A stretch of 8,092 nucleotides of DNA from positions 1 through 8,092 of the forward strand of contig JAYGEA010000096.1 in assembly GCA_046582635.1 (NCBI GenBank), read 5' to 3'. This document shows, piece by piece, positions 1 to 5,541 of this stretch (position 1 is its first letter; every line of letters begins with the position of its first letter). Position numbers and translations under genes: made by a program. Source of the stretch: GCA-2731375 sp046582635 (GTDB taxonomy: Bacteria; Pseudomonadota; Alphaproteobacteria; GCA-2731375). The notes beneath the pieces are model-generated. The model did no database searches, was not told where the DNA came from, and was given only the letters and a program-made list of their open reading frames with translations.

Positions 1-389
1 ACGGTGCAGCTTCTCCGTTCTGATTTTTGGGCGGTAGATAAAGCGATAAATCGACTCATGGCTAATGCCGTGCTCTGATCCCTCCAGCTTGAGCCTGCCG
101 GCGATCTGCTCCGGCGACCATCCCATTGCAAGGCGGTCTCGAACATCGGAACCGAGCCGGATCAGACGCTCGAGCTTTGACGACCTCCGCCGTCTTGACA
201 GCGCAATTCGGTCCGCCGTGGCCGGTTTGTAGGCGCCCTTTGGCAAGGCGTTGCGCCGCAACTCACGGCTGATCGTACTCTCCGAACGGTTCATCAAGAC
301 CGCCATCTCTTTTTGAGCCGTGCCAGCTTCTCGAAGCCGGAAAACTCATATCTCTCGTCTATATCGAGCTGACTATAGTCTGTTCCCAT
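1..389 (-). pseudogene. IS30-family transposase, N-terminal part, frameshifted
   Basis: The frame starts at ATG 387-389 with MGTDYSQLDIDERYE, a typical IS30 transposase opening. It loses register near 341-346 and then stops after about 30 codons. Compared with the second copy (4266 onwards), where the same stretch reads GAGCTATTCCGG, this copy reads GAGTTTTCCGG, one base short. In the shifted frame it continues cleanly to the window edge with FRLREAGTAQKEMAVLMNRS (the N-terminal helix-turn-helix), then LAMGWSPEQIAGRLKLEG and HGISHESIYRFIY. These are recognisable IS30 motifs that precede the catalytic DDE domain. No further stops are seen. The single-base deletion makes the gene nonfunctional unless ribosomes shift frame, and I see no slippery heptamer that would support that. 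Confidence 0.85.
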
Positions 390-410
390 TGCAATTCCCG
401 GTCATATAGG

Positions 411-436
411 AATTGCACTTCGTTTGTGAGTCTAGC
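411..436 (-). repeat. IS30 terminal inverted repeat (start of the left copy)
   Basis: Read on the minus strand this segment begins GCTAGACTCACAAACG and ends GTGCAATT. It is identical to positions 4219-4244, the left end of the miniature IS30 element, over all 26 bases. It lies 22 bases upstream of the transposase ATG. Similarity between the copies ends at the outer edge, which defines the element boundary. Confidence 0.8.
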
Positions 437-469
437 GACCTTTTGAATTAATTTCTGTTACGTGCAATT

Positions 470-497
470 TTGACAAACTTGAGTTTGAATGCATAAT
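470..497 (+). promoter_or_regulatory. candidate sigma70-type promoter of the ABC transporter operon
   Basis: A perfect TTGACA (-35, 470-475) is followed after 16 bases by CATAAT (-10, 492-497), which matches the consensus at five of six positions. It points towards the substrate-binding protein gene and lies about 160 bases upstream of that start codon. It sits outside the IS30 end, so it is not a promoter supplied by the insertion. The spacer holds the palindrome AAACT-TG-AGTTT (475-486), placed where a repressor would block polymerase. Function is inferred from position and consensus only. Confidence 0.5.
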
Positions 498-567
498 GTG
501 ACAAGTCAAGAATTCAGGCGGCGTGCTTGGGATCGTAGCATAATTTGTACGGGCAGCTTAAGCGAGT

Positions 568-608
568 ATAACGTCTAGAGATTATTTTATTTTTTAATAA
601 AACGTTAT
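568..608 (+). promoter_or_regulatory. AT-rich inverted repeat in the operon leader
   Basis: ATAACGT (568-574) is the inverse of ACGTTAT (602-608). Inside it, TTTTATT (585-591) pairs with AATAAAA (596-602) around a TTTT loop. Folded together they give about 13 pairs with a one-sided bulge of roughly ten bases (CTAGAGATTA). The structure ends about 50 bases before the start codon at 660. It could be an mRNA leader hairpin or a DNA operator. AT-only stems arise easily in AT-rich DNA, so confidence is low. Nothing else recognisable was seen between 498 and 648. Confidence 0.3.
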
Positions 609-659
609 GGTTCCGTAAGTATTAAGTAGTAAAAGTTTAATTTTAACTAGGGGGTTAAT

Positions 660-1667
660 ATGATTAGGTTGTTATTTTCGACATTTTTCAGTTTAGCGTT
701 GATGTTTGGTGTTTCTACCCAAGCAAACGCTGGCTGCGGTAATATTACTATTGCCGAGATGAACTGGGCATCAGCAGAATTTATGGCCAATGTCGACAAG
801 ATTATCCTGGAAAAGGGTTATGGCTGTAATGTTGAGATGGTGGCTGGCGCGACAATGCCAACGTTCACTTCTATGAATGAAAAAGGCCAACCGGACATTG
901 CCGGTGAGCTGTGGGCTAATGCCGTTGCTAATCCTCTAAAAAAGGCAATTGCCGAGGGTCGTTTGCACTCCGTTAATGACGGTCCGATTACTGGTCTTGG
1001 AGAAGGCTGGTGGCTTCCTCCTCATACGGTGAAAAAGCACCCAGAGCTGAAGACTGCACTTGATGTTCTGAAAAATCCTCAGTTGTTCCCACATCCGGAA
1101 GATTCTTCAAAGGGCGCGTTTATAGGTTGTCCTGCAGGTTGGGGATGCCAACTGGCCAACATCAACCTGTTTAGAGCTTTTGAGATGAAAAAAAAGGGCT
1201 GGATCCTAGTTGATCCAGGCTCAGCGGCAGGTTTAGACGGTTCTATGGCTAAGGCCGTTGAGCGCGGCGAGAACTGGTTCGGCTATTACTGGTCCCCGAC
1301 TGCTATGATCGGTAAATATAAAATGGTTAAGCTAGATTTCGGAGTGCCCTTCGCCGGTAAGGAGAACTGGGACGGCTGCATCGCAAAGCCAGAACAGGAA
1401 TGCGCTAATCCGAAACCATCTGCCTGGACCAAGTCTGTCGTAAACACCATCGTTACAGATAAGTTTTTGAAACGTAGCGGGGCGGGCGTTGAATTTCTAC
1501 AAAATCGTGTTTATCCCGGTGATGTCATGAATGACATGCTAGTTTACATGGGTGACAACCAAGCTGGTGGCGCAGACGCGGCTGTGGACTTTTTGAAGAA
1601 GCACGAAGCCGTGTGGACTAAATGGGTTCCGGCAGACGTTGCTGCAAAAGTTAAAGCCGGTCTGTAA
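660..1667 (+). CDS. proX: ABC transporter periplasmic substrate-binding protein, glycine betaine/proline/choline type (OpuAC domain)
   Basis: This is the periplasmic receptor that captures a quaternary-ammonium osmolyte and hands it to the permease encoded next. The 335-residue product has a Sec signal peptide: MIR, then a hydrophobic core to about residue 18, then ANA at 22-24, so cleavage is expected before Gly25. The rest is one OpuAC-type (PF04069-like) domain. Tryptophans in family-like positions, MNWASAE (Trp36), ELWANAV (Trp85), GEGWWLP (Trp117/118) and GYYWSP (Trp211), could supply the aromatic cage that binds trimethylammonium groups. Cysteine pairs such as 157/163 may form disulfides. 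The start is supported by AGGGGG at 649-654, five bases upstream. The order X-W-V differs from enterobacterial proVWX and matches alphaproteobacterial systems such as choXWV. The ligand (glycine betaine, proline betaine, choline or a relative) cannot be decided from sequence, so the symbol is a family label. Confidence 0.9.
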   Translation: MIRLLFSTFFSLALMFGVSTQANAGCGNITIAEMNWASAEFMANVDKIILEKGYGCNVEMVAGATMPTFTSMNEKGQPDIAGELWANAVANPLKKAIAEGRLHSVNDGPITGLGEGWWLPPHTVKKHPELKTALDVLKNPQLFPHPEDSSKGAFIGCPAGWGCQLANINLFRAFEMKKKGWILVDPGSAAGLDGSMAKAVERGENWFGYYWSPTAMIGKYKMVKLDFGVPFAGKENWDGCIAKPEQECANPKPSAWTKSVVNTIVTDKFLKRSGAGVEFLQNRVYPGDVMNDMLVYMGDNQAGGADAAVDFLKKHEAVWTKWVPADVAAKVKAGL

Positions 1668-1687
1668 TTATTTGAAGCGTAAGAGTT

Positions 1688-1723
1688 TCGGGCCTGCTGG
1701 CCGAACTGGCTCGGCAGGCCCGA
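1688..1723 (+). terminator. intercistronic hairpin between proX and proW
   Basis: TCGGGCCTGC (1688-1697) is an exact inverse of GCAGGCCCGA (1714-1723), a 10-bp GC-rich stem with a 16-base loop, 20 bases after the proX stop. It is followed by TCTTGCTCGTT rather than a clean U-run. It therefore looks more like a partial attenuator or a 3'-end-stabilising structure than a full terminator. Such hairpins after binding-protein genes commonly let the receptor be made in excess over the membrane components. The pairing is seen directly; the role is inferred. Confidence 0.55.
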
Positions 1724-1752
1724 TCTTGCTCGTTCAAGACGGGATTTGATTA

Positions 1753-2643
1753 GTGGATTGGCTCCACGAATTTCCGGCAATGGAGCGCGAAGGGTTGCGC
1801 GACATGAAGAAAGCCATTGACCTTGGCTTTCGTGAATTTTCGCGCGCTTATGGCGAAAGCCTAGAAAATTTTTTTGAGCCTCTATTGTTCTTTCTTGTTT
1901 GGTTGGAAAGATTATTAATCAATACACCATGGCCTATCGTAATATTAGTGATTGTTGTTCTCACATGGATTGGTGCTCGTAGCTGGCTCATTGTTGTGGG
2001 CACTGCTTTATCCTTTCTTGCGATTGGCTACCTGGGGATGTGGGAAGATACGATGGCGACCCTGGCCATCATTTCAGTAGCTACCCTACTTTGTATCTGC
2101 GTTGGCATCCCGGTGGGAATTTGGATGTCACGTTCGGATCGAGTTCAATTTGTTATCACCCCAATTCTTGATGTAATGCAGACAATTCCAAGTTTTGTAT
2201 ATCTAATTCCGGTGGTGATGCTTCTGGGTATAGGGAAGGTGCCTGGATTGATAGCTGTATGCATTTATGCGATGCCGCCCATCGTGCGGCTCACTAATCT
2301 CGGCATCCGTTTAGTTGACAAAGAAATCATGGAGGCAGCTGATGCCTTTGGTGCAAGTTACTGGCAGCGCCTGTTAGGTGTGCAAATACCGCTTGCTTTG
2401 CCAAATATTTTTGCCGGTGTTAATCAAACCATCATGATGGCCTTGGCCATGGTAGTCATTGCATCAATGATTGGTGTTAGAGGTCTAGGTTTGCCCGTTT
2501 TGCGTGCAATTAGTAACCAATATTTAGCACTTGGTTTATTGAATGGGCTCGCAATTGTAGCCCTTGCCGTCATCTTCGACCGCGTATCCCAGCGATATGG
2601 GAAACGGTTACAACAGCATCGTCAGGGCGCCCTTGATGACTGA
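1753..2643 (+). CDS. proW: ABC transporter permease, glycine betaine/proline/choline type
   Basis: This is the inner-membrane channel subunit of the osmolyte importer. The 296-residue protein starts at GTG. The first residues, MDWLHEFPAMEREGLRDMKK, match the usual N-terminus of alphaproteobacterial ProW-like proteins, which supports this start over the ATG at 1780. Hydrophobic segments lie at about 42-56, 62-75, 78-95, 104-124, 145-172, 226-245 and 256-275. The cytoplasmic EAA loop that docks on the ATPase is clear: EAADAFG at 194-200, ending in IPLALP at 212-217. The family stretch DVMQTIPSFVYLIPVVMLLG (140-159) is intact, as is GLLNGLAIVALAVIFDRVSQ near the C-terminus. No strong Shine-Dalgarno is visible (GGGA at 1741-1744 is the best). 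Translation may be limited by this and by the hairpin upstream. The 3' end overlaps the ATPase gene by 8 bases. Confidence 0.9.
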   Translation: MDWLHEFPAMEREGLRDMKKAIDLGFREFSRAYGESLENFFEPLLFFLVWLERLLINTPWPIVILVIVVLTWIGARSWLIVVGTALSFLAIGYLGMWEDTMATLAIISVATLLCICVGIPVGIWMSRSDRVQFVITPILDVMQTIPSFVYLIPVVMLLGIGKVPGLIAVCIYAMPPIVRLTNLGIRLVDKEIMEAADAFGASYWQRLLGVQIPLALPNIFAGVNQTIMMALAMVVIASMIGVRGLGLPVLRAISNQYLALGLLNGLAIVALAVIFDRVSQRYGKRLQQHRQGALDD

Positions 2644-3685
2644 TGTAAAGGTTGAAATTTCTAATTTATTTAAAATTTTTGGGCCTAATCCGAATGGCGT
2701 AATGGGATTGGTTCAAGATGGCATTTCTAAGCATGATTTGTTGGATCAACATGGTCACGTACTCGGCCTGAGAGATATCAATATAGATGTGCCGGCGCGT
2801 CGCATACAGGTGATAATGGGGCTTTCTGGTTCAGGTAAGTCTACGCTAATCCGGCACATAAATCGATTAATTGAACCTACTTCAGGTGAAGTTGTAATCG
2901 ACGGTGAAGATGTCTTGTCAATGTCGCAGGTGCGGCTGCGGGAATTTAGGCGGCATAAGGCGTCTATGGTTTTTCAAAATTTCGGCTTACTGCCACATCG
3001 TACGGTAGCTCAAAATGTGGCTTATGGCTTGACAATTCAAGGCATCAAAGGCGTTGAAGCGATAGAACGCAGCCAGCAGTGGACTGAGCGTGTTGGTCTA
3101 GCTGGTTTTGAATATCATTATCCGGCCCAACTATCCGGGGGTATGCGACAGCGGGTGGGGTTGGCAAGGGCGATGGCAACGGATGCTGAAATCCTTCTCA
3201 TGGACGAGGCCTTTTCGGCACTTGATCCACTCATCAGAACTGATATGCAGGACGTTCTTTTAAGGCTACAAGAAGAGTTGCACAAAACAATAATCTTTAT
3301 AACCCACGATCTAGACGAGGCCTTAAGGATTGGTGATCGGATTGCTATCCTTCGAGATGGTGTAGTAATTCAAGTAGGTGATTCACAAGAAATAATCATG
3401 AATCCGGCGGACGATTATATTGCCGATTTCACCAAAGATATAAACCGAAGTCGGGTTATTGAGGTGCGATCTATTATGGACAATGTAGTTGACGCATCGG
3501 GCCCTAAACTTAGATTAACAATGCCAATAGAAGACGCATTGCAGATCTTAATTAACGCCGAAAATAATACGGGTGTTGTTGTTGACGATAATGGCAAGAT
3601 TGTTGGCAAGATAGACTTAGATCGGGCGGTATCTGCAATTGCTCGACCAGACAAAGAATTGCAAGCAGGTTCACGCTACAAATAG
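2636..3685 (+). CDS. proV: ABC transporter ATP-binding protein, glycine betaine/proline/choline type
   Basis: This cytoplasmic ATPase drives the importer. I place the start at ATG 2636-2638, giving 349 residues from MTDVKVEISNLFKIFG. It overlaps the permease stop by 8 bases and has AGGG at 2624-2627 as ribosome site. The frame is open further upstream to a TTG at 2564, but that lies inside proW and adds non-family residues. All ATPase motifs are present: Walker A GLSGSGKST (62-70), Q-loop VFQNFGLLP (Gln114), signature LSGGMRQRVGLARA (166-179), Walker B ILLMDEAFSALD (186-197) and switch His224 in FITHDLDEA. As usual for ProV/OpuAA, the long N-terminal segment before Walker A is present. The C-terminus (about 275-335) resembles a reduced CBS region with VVVDDNGKIVGKIDLDRAV, which in relatives senses ionic strength. 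An ISL3 relic begins only 15 bases after the stop, and no terminator is seen. Confidence 0.92.
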   Translation: MTDVKVEISNLFKIFGPNPNGVMGLVQDGISKHDLLDQHGHVLGLRDINIDVPARRIQVIMGLSGSGKSTLIRHINRLIEPTSGEVVIDGEDVLSMSQVRLREFRRHKASMVFQNFGLLPHRTVAQNVAYGLTIQGIKGVEAIERSQQWTERVGLAGFEYHYPAQLSGGMRQRVGLARAMATDAEILLMDEAFSALDPLIRTDMQDVLLRLQEELHKTIIFITHDLDEALRIGDRIAILRDGVVIQVGDSQEIIMNPADDYIADFTKDINRSRVIEVRSIMDNVVDASGPKLRLTMPIEDALQILINAENNTGVVVDDNGKIVGKIDLDRAVSAIARPDKELQAGSRYK

Positions 3686-4218
3686 AGATTTTAGACGTTT
3701 CAAATAGAATTGAATAGGTTTCCGAGTGGGGCGGCGATCAGATAGATGATGGTTATGAAAGTCTCGGCGTTGCGGTAGCTTCTGGCCCTTGCCCTGGCGG
3801 CTTTAAAGATGTCGTTGAAGCCTTCCATGCGGGCGTTGATGTCCGGCGTTCCAGGGTTCGCCCCTGATATTTGTTGGCGGTCTCGACTGCCTTTCGCAGT
3901 TTTTCGAACACTGGGTTGTCGCCGATCCGCCAGGCTTAGGCGGTGAGAAAGTCGCCGGCTTCCAGTTCGGCCAGTGCTGCGCTCTGCTTGTCCGTCAGCT
4001 TACCGCCATTCCGCGCCTTGAGCACTACCCAGCGGGCGCCATCGGGTAGCATCACCACTTTGTTCTCGGCCTTACCACCCCATCGACGACCGTGGTGAAC
4101 AGCTGAACCAGATGGAATCAGTCCACCGTTTGCCTGGCGTTTTCGAAGCTCTCGCCGATGGCCGCCGGGAACGCGGGCGGCCAGAATTGGTATCTCGTGT
4201 ACCAGCATCAGAGCAGCT

Positions 4219-4244
4219 GCTAGACTCACAAACGAAGTGCAATT
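4219..4244 (+). repeat. left terminal inverted repeat of the miniature IS30 element
   Basis: Begins GCTAGACTCACAAACG and ends GTGCAATT. It pairs with 4463-4488 at about 20 of 26 positions, including uninterrupted AAGTGCAATT. It is identical to the end of the IS30 copy at 411-436. Confidence 0.75.
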
Positions 4245-4265
4245 CCTCTATGACCTGGAATTGTA

Positions 4266-4481
4266 ATGGGAACAAAATACAATCACCTCGATATAGACGC
4301 GAGATATGAGCTATTCCGGCTTCGCGAAGCCGGAATAGCTCAAAAAGAGATTGCGGTGTTAATGAACCGTTCGGAGAGCACAATCAGTAGAGAACTGCGC
4401 CGCAACGCGCTTCCGAAGGGCGGCTATCAAACGCCCGCCGAAGCGTTCCTCGAAAACCTCACAATTGCACTTGAAATGTGA
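4266..4481 (+). CDS. mini-protein: IS30 transposase helix-turn-helix fused to the transposase C-terminal tail
   Basis: This 71-residue frame is intact from ATG (4266) to TGA (4481). Residues 1-52 are the IS30 N-terminus with its helix-turn-helix (RYELFRLREAGIAQKEIAVL followed by MNRSESTISRELRRN). Residues 53-71 (GYQTPAEAFLENL and on) match the extreme C-terminus of IS30 transposases. The internal deletion therefore kept the frame. It lacks the whole DDE catalytic domain, so it cannot transpose DNA. In principle it could still bind the terminal repeats and compete with a full transposase. No ribosome site of note is seen (the sequence before ATG is TGGAATTGTA). It may equally be an untranslated relic; the frame being open over only 71 codons is weak evidence of selection. 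Confidence 0.5.
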   Translation: MGTKYNHLDIDARYELFRLREAGIAQKEIAVLMNRSESTISRELRRNALPKGGYQTPAEAFLENLTIALEM

Positions 4482-4488
4482 ATCCAGC
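4463..4488 (-). repeat. right terminal inverted repeat of the miniature IS30 element
   Basis: Read on the minus strand it begins GCTGGATTCACATTTC and ends GTGCAATT, the partner of 4219-4244. It overlaps the last codons of the mini-protein frame, as IS30 right ends often overlap or abut the transposase stop. Confidence 0.7.
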
Positions 4489-4865
4489 GCCTGTTCGAAT
4501 AAAAGCGTTAAGCCACTGCCATCTCGCGCCCGCTGAACCGTCATTCGTTTGACCCCGTGGTCCGAATAGTCCGTATGCGGAACCTTGGCCGTGATCTGAC
4601 AATGACACTGGAAAAAGTTCAGATGACGCCAAGAAAATTCCTTGAAATCATGCGCCTTGCACGCCTTCCCGGAGTCCGGACAAGAAAACGAAGCACCACG
4701 ATTGGCCCCAAGCCGGATCTACAGAACATGCGGGCGCTGGCCCGTATCCAATCCCTCAACAAGCAACCGCCACGGCGGCGTCACTCCCAGGCCAAGCCTC
4801 AATACCCTCGTCCGTCCTCCGTCCCAGCGCAAACGGAACAGAGGATAAACGCTCTGGGATCACAA

Positions 4866-4878
4866 AACCTCTCAGGTT
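4866..4878 (-). terminator. weak terminator-like hairpin downstream of the DUF3726-like gene
   Basis: On the minus strand AACCT-GAG-AGGTT is followed by TTGTG, a 5-bp stem 31 bases after the gene's stop. It is short and has only a brief T stretch. I list it as a possibility, the only structure in the 4830-4908 gap. Confidence 0.2.
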
Positions 4879-4908
4879 CGAATTGCGGCGTCGAGGTGCC
4901 TTAATTCC

Positions 4909-5541
4909 TTAGTTATTATCGATTTGCCCTGCTCCGGCGCCCTTTGTGCGAGATATTTCGCTTGACGGCACATATGTCTTTGCAGCTAAGGCTGTTATTG
5001 CGCGCCAAGTTTTCGGTTCAATCTCGATACCGTTGGTTCGTGTGTTTGCTATGCCAGTTGTCTGATTTGATTGATAGCAGGTCACAAGCACATCAGTCCC
5101 TCTATGAGGAAGTGAGCCGCATAGCGTTAAGCCTCGATCCGATATAGATGCCATGGCACCGTCTGAAAACCTTAAGGTTAGTTCAATATCAAAATTCTGG
5201 AAACCAATTCCCGCCTGCCCTATCAGAAGGAACGGCGAGTCTACATTGAAAAGACGCACTTCTTTTACCAATGCCACGCCTGCCAGGAGTTCGACACAGG
5301 AAGGTCCGCAAACAGCAACTCGCCCCTCCAAAAAAATTTGTGTATGACCAGCCCCTATTTTAATTGCAGGTCCACTAAATCCATCCTCGATCGCCATCAG
5401 CACCGCGCTGACACCATCGTGACCCTGACCAATAAGCCATGCGCCGGCCTGTGCAGCATCCTCCGCTAAACCAACCGGTAAGCCTCTGCCTACTGCTGCC
5501 TTCTTGAGCACATCCATAATCTCGTTCAACGAGAATATCAA
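4909..5541 (-). CDS. DUF3726-like protein of unknown function
   Basis: A 210-residue soluble protein with no signal peptide or membrane segment. It resembles the DUF3726 family as I remember it. The N-terminus has SLNEIMDVLKKAAVGRGLPV with GLAEDA following (residues 4-29). The C-terminus has TYVPSSEISRTKGAGAG (189-205) before QIDNN. No catalytic motif is recognisable, and I do not assign a function. I choose the TTG at 5539-5541 (MIFSLNEI) rather than the TTG at 5571. Family members begin just before the SLNEI motif, GGGAAAAG lies just upstream as ribosome site, and this start overlaps the preceding gene's stop as TTGA. That overlap suggests translational coupling with the 566-residue gene. 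The family assignment rests on recall and would need a profile search; the gene itself is secure. Confidence 0.75.
   Translation of the reverse strand: MIFSLNEIMDVLKKAAVGRGLPVGLAEDAAQAGAWLIGQGHDGVSAVLMAIEDGFSGPAIKIGAGHTQIFLEGRVAVCGPSCVELLAGVALVKEVRLFNVDSPFLLIGQAGIGFQNFDIELTLRFSDGAMASISDRGLTLCGSLPHRGTDVLVTCYQSNQTTGIANTRTNGIEIEPKTWRAITALAAKTYVPSSEISRTKGAGAGQIDNN

Larger units (their letters stand above)
1..436 (-). mobile_element. IS30-family insertion sequence, 5' end, truncated by the window edge
   Basis: The element reads leftwards from its terminal repeat at 411-436 into a transposase reading frame that starts at 389 and leaves the window at position 1. The right boundary at 436 is set by comparison with the related element at 4219-4488. 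The two are closely similar from the sequence GCTAGACTC inwards, and similarity stops immediately outside it. The element is the opposite way round from that second copy. Its far end is outside the window, so full length and target duplication cannot be judged. Confidence 0.85.
4219..4488 (+). mobile_element. 270-bp MITE-like internally deleted IS30-family element
   Basis: The element has both ends and almost no middle. Its left 200 bases closely follow the IS30 copy at the left edge of the window. Then, at about 4418-4426, the sequence jumps from the N-terminal coding part (LPKG) straight to the IS30 C-terminal tail (GYQTPAEAFLENL). Imperfect terminal inverted repeats lie at 4219-4244 and 4463-4488. 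It sits inside the ISL3 relic: joining the flanks reads LLFEQ-A-AALMLVHEIPI, a continuous ISL3 sequence, which confirms the insertion. The exact target duplication is ambiguous at the 0-3 base level. With no catalytic domain, it could only move if a full-length transposase acts on it in trans. Confidence 0.8.
3700..4825 (-). pseudogene. ISL3-family transposase relic, split by an IS30-derived element
   Basis: Read right to left, the family is recognisable throughout. The N-terminal part (about 4825-4489) gives LGLGVTPPWR, then a TAG stop (4719-4721) where relatives have Glu. It continues with GASFSCPDSGKACKAHDF, a zinc-ribbon with one Cys changed to Ser, then WRHLNFFQCHCQITAKVP and RARDGSGLTLLFEQ. 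The IS30 miniature element (4219-4488) then intervenes. The frame resumes with AAALMLVHEIPILAAR, and about 100 residues are missing by deletion near 4165-4175. It continues in another frame with FPAAIGESFENARQTVD, a TGA stop (4118-4120) in place of Trp in the VDWFH motif, and HLVQLFTTVVDG. After RWVVLKARNGGKLTDKQ comes a TAA stop (3936-3938), a small deletion and a frameshift near 3860. The true C-terminus is INARMEGFNDIFKAARARA to FNSI, stop at 3700-3702. The gene is multiply dead. The exact N-terminus and terminal repeats were not found. This entry also accounts for the whole 3686-4908 interval apart from the nested element. Confidence 0.8.

Noticed and set aside
720..740. Lipoprotein cleavage at Cys26 of the binding protein
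   Set aside because: The residues before Cys26 (NAG) do not make a lipobox, whereas ANA before Gly25 is a good signal peptidase I site.
1544..1780. A minus-strand frame across the end of proX
   Set aside because: Shadow of proX and the GC-rich hairpin; no coding signal.
2564..2635. An upstream TTG start for the ATPase adding 24 residues
   Set aside because: The extra residues lie wholly inside proW, do not resemble the family, and ATG 2636 with its ribosome site and overlap fits far better.
437..4488. An IS30-based composite transposon carrying the ABC operon
   Set aside because: The right-hand element is a complete 270-bp unit sitting inside ISL3 coding sequence that continues on both sides, so it is not the boundary of a larger mobile unit.
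4557..4904. A 115-residue plus-strand reading frame
   Set aside because: It is antisense to recognisable ISL3 N-terminal coding blocks and has no family-like features of its own.
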